From: Pelagibacteraceae bacterium AG-422-B15 | Lineage (GTDB): Bacteria; Pseudomonadota; Alphaproteobacteria; Pelagibacterales; AG-422-B15 | Length of the DNA stretch: 53,510 bases | NCBI GenBank assembly: GCA_003213715.1 | Contig: QCMN01000007.1 | Span: 1-53,510 of the forward strand | Direction: 5' to 3' | Shown here: piece by piece, positions 10,324-19,167 of the stretch | How the letters are laid out: every line of letters starts with the position of its first letter | Position numbering within the stretch: position 1 is the first letter of the stretch | The notes under the pieces: generated by a model | What the model saw: only the letters and a program-made list of their open reading frames with translations | Databases searched by the model: none | What the model was told of the DNA's origin: nothing | Position numbers and translations under genes: made by a program

Positions 10324-10363
10324 TTTTTGTGAAAATTTGACAAAGCTCACAAAAATATATTAA
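10324..10363 (+). promoter_or_regulatory. Putative topA promoter overlapped by an inverted repeat
   Basis: TTGACA at 10337-10342 and TATTAA at 10358-10363 (15-bp spacer) lie 19 bp ahead of the topA ATG. The same stretch holds a 9-bp perfect inverted repeat, TTTTTGTGA at 10324-10332 and TCACAAAAA at 10347-10355. The -35 hexamer sits in its loop and the right arm ends just before the -10. This could be an operator or a weak hairpin after plsY; the right arm is followed by A/T sequence, not a T run, which argues against an ordinary terminator. Confidence 0.5.
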
Positions 10364-10382
10364 AGAGCGCGTTTATAAGGAT

Positions 10383-12953
10383 ATGAATTTAGTAATAGTA
10401 GAAAGCCCAGCTAAGGCTAAAACAATAAATAAATACTTAGGAAGTGAGTTCAATGTACTTGCAAGCTTTGGTCATGTTCGTGATTTGCCATCTAAAAATG
10501 GCTCGGTAGATCCAGAAAATAATTTTGCTTTTGAATGGGAAGTTTCTTCAACTTCAAAGAAACATATGAAAGAAATTTATGATGCCAGCGCTGATGCATC
10601 TACTCTTTATCTTGCAACTGACCCGGATAGAGAAGGTGAAGCAATTGCATGGCATATTGTTGAGCTATTAAATAAGAAAAAATTATTAAAAGATAAAACT
10701 GTCAAGAGAGTGGTCTTTAGTGAGATTACAAAAAATGCAGTAAAAAATGGAATTGCCAATCCAAGAGATATTGACACTGATCTTGTAGACGCCTATTTAG
10801 CTCGAAGAGCACTGGATTATCTATTTGGCTTTAATTTATCACCAGTGTTATGGAGAAAGTTACCGGGAGCTAAATCAGCAGGAAGAGTTCAATCAGTTGC
10901 CTTAAGATTGATATGTGAACGTGAACTTGCCATTGAGTCTTTCGAACCTGAAGAGTATTGGAAAATTAAAGGCAATGTAAAATTTGAGGATGGTTTTAAT
11001 ATAGAAGCAAATTTACTTTCTGTAGAAGGCAAAAAAGTAGAAAAATTTAGCTTTAAGTCTGAAGATGTTGCGAAAAAAATTGTAAATTTATTCTCGGATA
11101 ATAAATTTGAAATAACAGATATTACAAAAAAACCAGCATCAAGGAATCCGGAACCACCTTTTTCAACCTCAACACTTCAACAAACCGCATCAAGTATTTA
11201 TGGTTTTGGCGCCTCTCGAACAATGCAAATTGCACAAAAATTATTTCAAGGTATTGAAATTAATGGTGAAACAGTTGGTTTAATAACTTACATGCGTACT
11301 GATAGCACTGATATATCTAAAGAAGCCATTGAAACGTATAGAAACTATTTGAAAAAAAATTTTGAAAATGGGTATTGCCCTAATGAAGTAAGAACTTACA
11401 AATCAAAAAAAGCTAAAAACGCTCAAGAAGCTCACGAGGGAATTCGACCTACTGATATTGAATTAACACCTGATCAGGTTTCAAAATATTTAGACACAGA
11501 TAGTTTAAAATTATACTCATTAATATGGAAAAGAGCCCTTGCAAGTCAAATGAGTTCTGCTGTATTTGAAAGAACAGCTATTGATATCAGCTCTGAAAGG
11601 AATGAATTGAAACTAAGAGCAAACGGTTCTGTGGTAAAATTTGATGGGTTTTTAAATATTTATAGTGAGTTTAAGGTAAAAAGTGATGAACAAATTAAAA
11701 AAGATGAAAATGAGGAAGATGAAGATGAGGTTACATTACCTGCTATTTCGAAAGGAATGAATATAGACTCAGTTTCACCAACTGAAACACAACATTTTAC
11801 ACTCCCACCCCCTAGATACTCTGAGGCAAGTTTAGTAAAAAAATTAGAAGAATTGGGCATAGGAAGACCTTCAACCTACGCCAGTATAATATCTGTTCTA
11901 AAAACAAGAAATTATGTTGAACTAGATAAAAATAGGTTTGTACCTGTTGATAGAGCAATATTGATAACAGCATTTCTTAAAGGATTTTTCTCAAAGTACA
12001 TTGATTATGAGTTTACCGCTGGAATGGAAGAATCACTTGATGAAATTACTTCTGGAAAAATAAAATGGACTGAATTCTTAGAAAATTTTTGGAAAAATTT
12101 TTCTACAAATGTTGGTGATGTTACTGATTTGAGAATTACTAATATATTGGATAATTTAAATGAAATTCTTAAGTCCCATATATTTGAGCAAAAAGAAGGA
12201 AGTAACGGTGAAAAGGCAATATCAAGAAGTTGCCCTTCTGAAAACTGTGAAGGTGAACTAAGTCTTAAAGTAAGTCGATTTGGAGCGTTTGTAGGCTGTT
12301 CCAACTATCCCGATTGTAAGTTTACTAGACCTATCTCTCATAAAAAAATTAAAGAAGCATTTGAAGATACAATTCTTGGACAAGATACTGAATCAGAACA
12401 GGATATAAAATTATTGAATGGAAGATTTGGTCCATACGTTCAGCTTGGTGACGTCGTTGAAAAAGAAAAACCAAAAAGAGCCTCGGTGCCTAAAGGTATT
12501 TCCCCCTCTGCAATTGATTTAGAGAAAGCTCAGTATTTATTAAGTTTACCAAGAGAGATAGGCGGTCACCCTGAAACAGGAGAAATTATTACTGTGAATT
12601 ATGGCCGCTATGGTGGTTACATTAATTGTGGCGATAAAAATGCTAGCCTTGAAGATAATTCTGAAATTTTTGATATTGGTATTAACAGAGCAGTTTCTCT
12701 GCTTGCTAATGCAAAGCCTGGTAGACTTAAAAGTTCATCTGAAATCAAAACTTTAGGAGAACATCCAGATGATAAAAAACCAATCAAAGTGATGAAAGGG
12801 AAGTTCGGGCCCTATATTAAATATAAAAGTATTAATGCCACAATTCCCGATAATATTGACCCTGAAGAAATTCTAATGGAAGAAGCTATTGATTTGATTG
12901 AAAAAAAACTAGAAAAAACAGGTAAGAAAAAGAAAAAATCTTCTAAAAAATAA
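10383..12953 (+). CDS. topA: DNA topoisomerase I (type IA)
   Basis: TopA relaxes negative supercoils by transient single-strand cleavage. The 856-residue protein begins with the Toprim domain (IVESPAKAKTINKYLG near 4-19; DPDREGEAIAWH near 80-91). The catalytic tyrosine is Tyr303 in LITYMRTDST, followed by EAHEGIRPTD and a GIGRPSTYASI segment. Past about 610 there is one four-cysteine zinc-ribbon-like unit (CPSENC...GCSNYPDC). Three Topo C-repeat units follow (GRFGPYVQLG, GRYGGYINCG, GKFGPYIKYK), then a lysine-rich tail. This is the alphaproteobacterial architecture. It follows plsY after 87 bp; dprA, often found between them, is missing. Confidence 0.97.
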   Translation: MNLVIVESPAKAKTINKYLGSEFNVLASFGHVRDLPSKNGSVDPENNFAFEWEVSSTSKKHMKEIYDASADASTLYLATDPDREGEAIAWHIVELLNKKKLLKDKTVKRVVFSEITKNAVKNGIANPRDIDTDLVDAYLARRALDYLFGFNLSPVLWRKLPGAKSAGRVQSVALRLICERELAIESFEPEEYWKIKGNVKFEDGFNIEANLLSVEGKKVEKFSFKSEDVAKKIVNLFSDNKFEITDITKKPASRNPEPPFSTSTLQQTASSIYGFGASRTMQIAQKLFQGIEINGETVGLITYMRTDSTDISKEAIETYRNYLKKNFENGYCPNEVRTYKSKKAKNAQEAHEGIRPTDIELTPDQVSKYLDTDSLKLYSLIWKRALASQMSSAVFERTAIDISSERNELKLRANGSVVKFDGFLNIYSEFKVKSDEQIKKDENEEDEDEVTLPAISKGMNIDSVSPTETQHFTLPPPRYSEASLVKKLEELGIGRPSTYASIISVLKTRNYVELDKNRFVPVDRAILITAFLKGFFSKYIDYEFTAGMEESLDEITSGKIKWTEFLENFWKNFSTNVGDVTDLRITNILDNLNEILKSHIFEQKEGSNGEKAISRSCPSENCEGELSLKVSRFGAFVGCSNYPDCKFTRPISHKKIKEAFEDTILGQDTESEQDIKLLNGRFGPYVQLGDVVEKEKPKRASVPKGISPSAIDLEKAQYLLSLPREIGGHPETGEIITVNYGRYGGYINCGDKNASLEDNSEIFDIGINRAVSLLANAKPGRLKSSSEIKTLGEHPDDKKPIKVMKGKFGPYIKYKSINATIPDNIDPEEILMEEAIDLIEKKLEKTGKKKKKSSKK

Positions 12954-13015
12954 AAAAACCTGTATCTTTATAATCTTTACAAAAATTAATTTATTAACAA
13001 GTCGAAAGGTTAACT

Positions 13016-14506
13016 ATGGCTCTCGCTCTAAATGATGTGATGGAAAAAAAATCATCTCTGGATTTTAAAAATCAGGCATTTATTAATGGAAACTATACAA
13101 ATTCAGTAACAGGCAAAACGTTTGAGAGCATTAGCCCTGTTGATGGATCAGTAATAACTAGTGTTGCGGAGTGTGACATTGAAGATATAAACAAAGCTGT
13201 AAAAGCTGCGCGTGATGTATTTGAAAAAGGATCATGGTCTAGAATGGCTCCCTCAAAAAGAAAAAAAATTCTCTTTAATTTCGCTGACTTAATGAAAAAA
13301 AATATTTTAGAGCTAGGCTTACTAGAAACTTTAAATATGGGAAAGCCAATAACAAGAGCAACAGGCGATATAGCTGCATGTATTAATTGTACAAAATGGT
13401 ATGCTGAGGCAATTGATAAGCTTTATGATGATGTAGCTCCAACAAGTGATAATTTGATTGCCACTATCACAAAAGAACCACTGGGTGTAGTTGGAGCGGT
13501 AACTCCTTGGAATTTTCCTTTATTAATGGCTTGTTGGAAGTTTGCGCCCGCGTTAGCTACTGGAAATAGTTTTATTTTAAAACCTGCAGAACAATCACCT
13601 CTGTCTGCACTAAGAGTTGCCGAACTAGCAATGGAGGCTGGGATTCCAGAAGGAGTCTTCAATGTAGTGCCAGGTTATGGTCCTACTGCAGGAAAAGCAT
13701 TAGGGACTCATATGGATGTTGATAAACTTGGTTTTACTGGATCTACAGAAGTTGGAAGATATTTTTTATCTTACGCAGGTGAGTCTAACATGAAGAGAGT
13801 TTCATTGGAGTGTGGTGGAAAGTCTCCAAATATAATATTTGCAGATGCACCTGATCTAGACCATGCTGCAAAAATGGCAGCAGATGGCATGTTTGGAAAC
13901 AGTGGTCAGGTGTGTGATGCGCCCTCAAGGTTGCTGCTTCAAAAATCGATTAAAGATGAATTTTTAGAAAAAGTTGTAAGCTACTCACAACCGTGGATGC
14001 CAGGTAATCCGTTTGATCCAAACACTTTAATGGGTTCAATTGTCGATAAAACACAAACTGAAAGAATCATGAATTACATAAACACAGGCAAATCTGAAGG
14101 TGCGAATGTTATAACTGGTGGTGATCAGGTGCTTCAAGACTCAGGTGGCTACTATGTAAGTCCTACAGTTTTTAAAGATGTTCAAAATTCAATGACTGTT
14201 GCTAAAGAGGAAATCTTTGGACCAGTATTATGTGCCATAGATTTTGAAAATGAAGATGAAGCCCTTCAAATAGCAAATGATACTCATTATGGACTTAATG
14301 CGATGATATGGTCTAATGATTTAAATAAAGTACATAAGCTTGCAAAAAGAATTAAAAGTGGGAAAGTTCTAATAAATAGTTTGAGCGATGGAGATATGTC
14401 TTTACCTCACGGTGGATACAAGCAGTCAGGTTCTGGAAGAGATAAATCTCTGGAAGCTCTTGGCCAATATACGCAAACAAAACTTACATTGATAGAAGTT
14501 AAGTAA
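13016..14506 (+). CDS. NAD(P)-dependent aldehyde dehydrogenase (ALDH superfamily; PuuC/ALDH9-like)
   Basis: The 496-residue protein is a complete ALDH. The cofactor-binding regions are VTPWNFPLLMACWKFAP, GNSFILKPAEQSPLS and GFTGSTEVGRYF. Glu265 is in SLECGGKSPN and the catalytic Cys300 is in SGQVCDAPSRL. It oxidises an aldehyde to the acid. The overall pattern resembles gamma-aminobutyraldehyde, gamma-glutamyl-gamma-aminobutyraldehyde or betaine/trimethylaminobutyraldehyde dehydrogenases; substrate cannot be set from sequence alone. An AAAGG Shine-Dalgarno at 13005-13009 supports the start. It lies between topA and the HAD gene, with a 3-bp gap to the latter. A GBBH-like oxygenase gene 5 kb away hints at methylated-amine metabolism (inference). 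Confidence 0.9.
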   Translation: MALALNDVMEKKSSLDFKNQAFINGNYTNSVTGKTFESISPVDGSVITSVAECDIEDINKAVKAARDVFEKGSWSRMAPSKRKKILFNFADLMKKNILELGLLETLNMGKPITRATGDIAACINCTKWYAEAIDKLYDDVAPTSDNLIATITKEPLGVVGAVTPWNFPLLMACWKFAPALATGNSFILKPAEQSPLSALRVAELAMEAGIPEGVFNVVPGYGPTAGKALGTHMDVDKLGFTGSTEVGRYFLSYAGESNMKRVSLECGGKSPNIIFADAPDLDHAAKMAADGMFGNSGQVCDAPSRLLLQKSIKDEFLEKVVSYSQPWMPGNPFDPNTLMGSIVDKTQTERIMNYINTGKSEGANVITGGDQVLQDSGGYYVSPTVFKDVQNSMTVAKEEIFGPVLCAIDFENEDEALQIANDTHYGLNAMIWSNDLNKVHKLAKRIKSGKVLINSLSDGDMSLPHGGYKQSGSGRDKSLEALGQYTQTKLTLIEVK

Positions 14507-14509
14507 TTA

Positions 14510-15175
14510 GTGTCACATAAGCTATCTGATGGCCTTCAAAAGCAAATAAACAAAGCTACCCTTTTAAAGGATAAACCACTGCTTATAACTGATGCTGATG
14601 AAGTCTTATTAAATTTCGTAAAATGCTTTGAAATTTATTTAGAAAAAAAAGGATTTTGGTACGACCTAACTTCATACGCTCTTTTTGGAAATATAAAACA
14701 AAAAGGAACTGATGAAGTTGTATCTAATGAAGTTATACTTGAATATTTAGATGATTTTTTTCGAACAGAATCAAAAGATATAACTTTTGTCGAAGGATCA
14801 ATAAACTTTATCAATAAACTTTTGGACTCTAATTTTCAAATTTTAGTGCTGACTAATATTCCATTCAAATATTTGGATGATAGAAAGCATTGTTTTCAAA
14901 AGAATGGTCTTAATCTTCAAATAATTGCCGGAAACGGACCAAAAGGGTTGGTAATTAAAGAATTAATTAGAGACTTTAAAGAAAAAGTTTTTTTTATAGA
15001 TGATTTAGCTCCCCACATATCCTCCGTAAAAGAAGAAGTATCAAGATCTAAAACTATTCATTACATATCTGATGAACGATTATCTAAACTTGCAGTTTCA
15101 CCGAAAGAGGCGGATTTTCGTGCATATAGTTGGAAAGATATATATAATTTTCTTATTAATGAAATTAGCGGATAA
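14510..15175 (+). CDS. HAD-superfamily hydrolase of unknown substrate
   Basis: The 221-residue protein starts at a GTG three bases after the aldehyde dehydrogenase stop. HAD motifs can be followed in order. Motif I is ITDADEVLLNF with Asp28 (nucleophile position) and Asp30 (acid/base position). Motif II is VLTNIP, motif III a lysine in GPKGLVIKEL, and motif IV the acidic pair in FFIDDLAPHI. A helical cap lies between motifs I and II. Phosphatase activity is therefore plausible, but the substrate is unknown and I recognise no named family. Its 3' end overlaps the RidA-like gene by 17 bp, so it is probably co-expressed with that gene, the phosphodiesterase and panC. Confidence 0.75.
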   Translation: MSHKLSDGLQKQINKATLLKDKPLLITDADEVLLNFVKCFEIYLEKKGFWYDLTSYALFGNIKQKGTDEVVSNEVILEYLDDFFRTESKDITFVEGSINFINKLLDSNFQILVLTNIPFKYLDDRKHCFQKNGLNLQIIAGNGPKGLVIKELIRDFKEKVFFIDDLAPHISSVKEEVSRSKTIHYISDERLSKLAVSPKEADFRAYSWKDIYNFLINEISG

Positions 15176-15623
15176 AATACTCGAAGTAGAACAAGATTAT
15201 AAGCAATTTGAGCTTGTAACTCTTGGGAATTATTTGCCTTTTAAAAAAATAGGTAACTTAGTTTATGTATCTGGGCAACTTCCTATAAAAGATGAAAAAA
15301 TTATAACTGGTAAAGTTCCATCAGAAACTGATATTAAGGAGGCATCATATGGATCACGCATATGTATGCTTAATACTTTGTCTATATTAGATCAACTAAA
15401 CCCTTCATGTGAACTTAGTGATTTTAATTGTATTCATGTTGCTGGTTACGTAAATGCTGATCATTCATTTTCTGACCATCCCTTAGTCATCAATGGTGCA
15501 TCAGATGTTGTTTGCGATATTATGGGAGAAAAAGGAAAGCATTCAAGAATTGCGGTGGGAGCAAACTCTCTTCCAAAAAACGCTAGTGTTGAAGTTGCAT
15601 CAATATTTGAAATTCTGAAATAA
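15159..15623 (+). CDS. RidA (YjgF/YER057c/UK114) family protein
   Basis: Starting at ATG 15159 gives 154 residues beginning MKLADKILEVEQ; the open frame extends further 5' but only as a shadow of the HAD gene. Visible features are VSGQLPIKD near 39-47, a middle segment with LNTLSILDQL, VAGYVNADHSFSDHPLVING, and the C-terminal RIAVGANSLPKNASVEVASIFEI, which matches the longer RidA-like subgroup of about 150 residues. Canonical RidA deaminates reactive enamine/imine intermediates from PLP enzymes; this subgroup's activity is not settled. It overlaps the HAD gene upstream and the phosphodiesterase start downstream (TAATG). Confidence 0.85.
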   Translation: MKLADKILEVEQDYKQFELVTLGNYLPFKKIGNLVYVSGQLPIKDEKIITGKVPSETDIKEASYGSRICMLNTLSILDQLNPSCELSDFNCIHVAGYVNADHSFSDHPLVINGASDVVCDIMGEKGKHSRIAVGANSLPKNASVEVASIFEILK

Positions 15624-16309
15624 TGAAACCTTTTCTTGATCGTCCGATTGCCCATAGAGGGCTTCATGATAAAACATTAATCATTGAAAATTCTTTGGAA
15701 GCATTTGAAAATGCAATGGAACACAACCTTGCAATAGAATGTGATATTGTCTTATCTAAGGATAAAGAAATTATAGTATTTCATGATTACGATTTAAAAA
15801 GGATGTGTGGAATAAATTCTAATATTAATGATCTAAGTACAAACGAAATAAGAAAACTAAAGCTTTTAGACACAGATTGTAAAATACCATCACTCGATGA
15901 GATGCTGCATTTAGTAGATGGCCAAACACCTATTTTAATTGAAATAAAATCTGGTTTTAATCCTGAAATTGAAGAAAGGTTAATCGAAATAATTCGAGCT
16001 TACAATGGGGAAATTGCTTTGCAGTCATTTGATTATAAAATGTGTGAATGGTTTAAAATCAATGCTCCATTTTATAAAACAGGCCTAATAACTAGTAATG
16101 ATAACATCGATTTTAAAGAGATTTCTCATCTCGGCATTAATTTTTTAGCGGTTGATGTAGAAAAAATAAGTATGAGAAATATTCAAAGTATAAGGAAGAA
16201 AAATATTCCACTATTAACTTGGACAATTAATAATATGGAAAAGTATAATTTGTCAAAGAAGTTTGCGGATAATATTATTTTTGAAGATATACATAATGAA
16301 ATTAGTTAA
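15623..16309 (+). CDS. Glycerophosphodiester phosphodiesterase (GDPD family)
   Basis: The 228-residue protein has the GDPD catalytic set: PIAHRGLHD with His11 and Arg12, ENSLEAFENA, the metal ligands Glu39 and Asp41 in AIECDIVLSKD, and the second histidine His54 in VFHDYDL. IEIKSG and the C-terminal LTWTINN are also present. It should hydrolyse glycerophosphodiesters to glycerol-3-phosphate and an alcohol. No signal peptide is seen, so it is likely cytoplasmic (UgpQ-like). It overlaps RidA upstream by one base and panC downstream by 14 bp. It could recycle phospholipid headgroups such as glycerophosphocholine. Confidence 0.9.
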   Translation: MKPFLDRPIAHRGLHDKTLIIENSLEAFENAMEHNLAIECDIVLSKDKEIIVFHDYDLKRMCGINSNINDLSTNEIRKLKLLDTDCKIPSLDEMLHLVDGQTPILIEIKSGFNPEIEERLIEIIRAYNGEIALQSFDYKMCEWFKINAPFYKTGLITSNDNIDFKEISHLGINFLAVDVEKISMRNIQSIRKKNIPLLTWTINNMEKYNLSKKFADNIIFEDIHNEIS

Positions 16310-17129
16310 GAGTATAAAATATCTCGATAAAATCCTAAATCGATATAGAAGCGATGGTTTTAAAATTCACTTAACACCCACAATGGGAGCTCTACATGCA
16401 GGACATTTAAAATTAGTAAAGGAGTCAAAAAAACTGAAAGCAATTGTTGTAGTTAGTATTTTTGTTAACCCTACACAATTTGGACCAAAAGAAGATTATA
16501 AAGATTACCCGAGGATGCTCAAAAATGATCTTAAAGTTTTAAAAAAATATGGTGCTGATATTGTCTTTACTCCAATACAAAAACAAATTCTCTCCCATAA
16601 AACAAAACATAATTGTCCACAGTTTGCAATTGAGAAACGACTATGTGGTAAATCAAGGCCAAATTACTTTCCAGGTGTAAAAAATATTGTACTTAAACTT
16701 TTTGATATAGTGCAGCCAGACGCGGCATTTTTTGGTGAAAAAGATTATCAACAGTATTTAGTAATTAAAAAAATGACTGAGTCATTAAAATTAAATACAA
16801 GGATAATATGTGTTAAAACTGTTAGGGATAGAAATGGGCTTCCACTTTCATCAAGAAATAGCTACTTAAGTGGTCAGGAATTTAAAATTGCTATTAAAAT
16901 CAACAAATTACTTAAAAAATTACCTCCATTGATTAGAACCAAGTTAAAGATTAATAAAATACTTAATCACACAAAAAAAGTCCTGATAGATCATGGTGTT
17001 GATAAAATTGATTATCTGACTGTATTAAATGATGATCTCTCTGTTCGAAAAAAAATAAGTGATAAATCAAGAATATTTATTGCAGCTAAAATAGGAAATA
17101 CTCGATTAATTGACAATATAAAAATCTAA
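16296..17129 (+). CDS. panC: Pantothenate synthetase (pantoate-beta-alanine ligase)
   Basis: PanC adenylates pantoate and joins it to beta-alanine to give pantothenate, the CoA precursor. Starting at ATG 16296 gives 277 residues beginning MKLVKSIKYL; an upstream start at 16263 lies inside the phosphodiesterase gene and adds eleven unlikely residues. The HIGH-like motif TPTMGALHAGHLKLV is near 28-42, SIFVNPTQFGP near 60-70, FFGEKDYQQ, and the KMSKS-like LPLSSRNSYLS. The stop overlaps that of convergent mgtE (shared ctaa). panB and panD are not in the window. Confidence 0.95.
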   Translation: MKLVKSIKYLDKILNRYRSDGFKIHLTPTMGALHAGHLKLVKESKKLKAIVVVSIFVNPTQFGPKEDYKDYPRMLKNDLKVLKKYGADIVFTPIQKQILSHKTKHNCPQFAIEKRLCGKSRPNYFPGVKNIVLKLFDIVQPDAAFFGEKDYQQYLVIKKMTESLKLNTRIICVKTVRDRNGLPLSSRNSYLSGQEFKIAIKINKLLKKLPPLIRTKLKINKILNHTKKVLIDHGVDKIDYLTVLNDDLSVRKKISDKSRIFIAAKIGNTRLIDNIKI

Positions 17130-18502
17130 AATAAATAAATTGAAGCGAGCCCTAGAAAAGATAAAAATCCAAATACATCAGTTATTGTTGTTACAAACAC
17201 ACTTGATGCCAAAGCGGGATCAATTTTAACTTTATTAAAAATATATGGAATTAGGAAACCAAACAAACCTGCAGATAAAATATTTATTACCATTGCTGCT
17301 CCAACAATTATAGACAAACTAATATCAGAAAACCAAATCCAAGCAGCAAGCCCTGTTATAATCGCAAATAAAATTCCGTTTAATATTGATATCGCAATTT
17401 CTTTGAAAAATACTTTTCTTCTATTGTTATCTACTAATTCTTTAGTTGCGATAGCTCTCACGGTTAGTGTTAAGGTTTGTGTTCCTGCATTACCACCCAT
17501 TGATGCAACAATTGGCATTAAAATCGCCAATGCTACCATTTTCTCAATACTGGCATCAAACAGACTTATTACATAAGATGCAAGAATTGCAGTTAATAAA
17601 TTTAGAAATAACCATATAAATCGTCGCCTCGTTGATCTTCCAATGGACTGGTTCATCTCACTTTCTGAAACACCCCCCAACCTCAAAATATCTTCTTCTG
17701 CTTCTTCTTGAACAACCCACACAATATCATCTGCCGTAATTCTTCCAATTAATCTATTTTGGTCATCGACAACTCCAGCTGACACCAAAGAGTATTGCTC
17801 AAAGAAAAGTGCTACTTCTTCTTGATCCATAGATGCCGTAACAAATTTTGGGTTTTCTTCTAAAATTTCATTTAATTTTGTATCTCTACGTGACTTCAGA
17901 ACTTTAGAAACTGAAGCGCTCCCCAACGGTTTATTACTCGGGTCAACAATAAAAAGTTCATAGAATTCATCGGGTAAGTCAATTTGTTCTCTTAAATGAT
18001 CAATAGCCTGCCCTACTGTCCAAAAGCCTGGCATTGAAACAAATTCTTTTTGCATTCTTCTTCCAGCAGTATCTTCAGGGTAATTAAGACTTTCTTGTAA
18101 AATTTCTCTTTCTGTGGGGTTTACTTGGTCTAAAATTTTCTTTTGAGCTGCTGGCTCCAAAGACTCAATGAGGTTAATTGCATCATCTGTCTCCATCTCA
18201 CTAATGGAGCGAACTACTTTAGTATCCTCTAATTCTTGAACTGTTTCATCAATAATAGTGTCATCTAGCTCAGCAAGAACATCTGTATAGCGGTCTTCAC
18301 TAAGATTATTAAGAATGTAAGATCGTTGCTCTTTACTAAGAAAAGTAAAGAGATCAGCCAAATCTGCTGGATGAAGAGGAGAAATAATATTGGTTAGTTT
18401 ATCTTTTTCTTTGTTATTGCAAAAATTTATTACATCATTAATTAATTGATTATTAAATGTAATATTCTCATTTTGAGGAGGTTCATTTACAATATTATTC
18501 AT
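17126..18502 (-). CDS. mgtE: Magnesium transporter MgtE
   Basis: MgtE is a Mg2+-gated inner-membrane Mg2+ channel. The 458-residue protein has the full family order: N-terminal helical MgtE_N repeat domain (about 35-140, LHPADLADLF, LIESLEPAAQKKIL), a pair of CBS domains (about 150-275), the plug helix, and five membrane segments (about 295-458). Conserved membrane motifs are MPIVASMGGNAGTQTL and VTTITDVFGFLSFLG, the latter with the pore aspartate. CBS domains sense cytosolic Mg2+ and close the pore in the characterised family. It is a single gene, convergent with panC and divergent from lipB across 43 bp. Confidence 0.95.
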   Translation of the reverse strand: MNNIVNEPPQNENITFNNQLINDVINFCNNKEKDKLTNIISPLHPADLADLFTFLSKEQRSYILNNLSEDRYTDVLAELDDTIIDETVQELEDTKVVRSISEMETDDAINLIESLEPAAQKKILDQVNPTEREILQESLNYPEDTAGRRMQKEFVSMPGFWTVGQAIDHLREQIDLPDEFYELFIVDPSNKPLGSASVSKVLKSRRDTKLNEILEENPKFVTASMDQEEVALFFEQYSLVSAGVVDDQNRLIGRITADDIVWVVQEEAEEDILRLGGVSESEMNQSIGRSTRRRFIWLFLNLLTAILASYVISLFDASIEKMVALAILMPIVASMGGNAGTQTLTLTVRAIATKELVDNNRRKVFFKEIAISILNGILFAIITGLAAWIWFSDISLSIIVGAAMVINILSAGLFGFLIPYIFNKVKIDPALASSVFVTTITDVFGFLSFLGLASIYLF

Positions 18503-18545
18503 AATAAAAACATGTACATCAATTTAGGTTATTATCCAGAAAAAC

Positions 18546-19166
18546 ATGGAAATTAAGATCGATAATTCAGCTCAAGACTACCTAAAAAGTCTTAAATATA
18601 TGGAAAATAGAGTGAATGAAATAATTAAAAACCAGAATGACGAGCTAGTTTGGCTCTTAAGTCATCCAGCGATATATACATCAGGATCTACTGATCATAA
18701 AAGTGACCTTCTTAATAATAATAAAATACCTGTAATTAAGACTAATCGGGGAGGAAAATATACTTATCATGGCCCTGGACAAAGAGTTGTCTACCTTATG
18801 ATCAATTTAAATAATAGAAAAAAAGACATTAAGTTTTTTGTAAACCAACTTGAAAAATTGATCATAGAAATTTTAAGTAATTTTCATATTGTTGCAGAAG
18901 CAATACCTGATCATCATGGAGTATTCGTTAAAAAGGATAATGGTCAACTCTATAAAATTGCCAGTATCGGTCTAAAGGTAAAAAAATGGGTTACTTACCA
19001 TGGTTTTTCAATAAATATAAATCCAGATTTAAGTCACTACGAAGGTATCAAGCCATGCGGAATGAGTAGCAAATTTGTCACTAGTTTTTCAGATTTAGGT
19101 TATAATATAAAGAGTAAGGAAATTGATAAAACAATTGAAAAAACTCTAGTTAAATATTTTAATTGA
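18546..19166 (+). CDS. lipB: Octanoyl-[acyl carrier protein]:protein octanoyltransferase
   Basis: LipB moves octanoyl from acyl carrier protein to lipoyl domains, the step before LipA. The 206-residue protein has the substrate loop TNRGGKYTYHGPGQRVVYLM near 67-86, Lys137 in YKIASIGLKVKKWVTYHG and the catalytic Cys171 in IKPCGMSS, matching the Cys-Lys dyad of the family. The GBBH-like oxygenase gene begins one base after its stop, so the two are probably on one transcript. lipA is not in the window. Confidence 0.95.
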   Translation: MEIKIDNSAQDYLKSLKYMENRVNEIIKNQNDELVWLLSHPAIYTSGSTDHKSDLLNNNKIPVIKTNRGGKYTYHGPGQRVVYLMINLNNRKKDIKFFVNQLEKLIIEILSNFHIVAEAIPDHHGVFVKKDNGQLYKIASIGLKVKKWVTYHGFSININPDLSHYEGIKPCGMSSKFVTSFSDLGYNIKSKEIDKTIEKTLVKYFN

Positions 19167-19167
19167 A

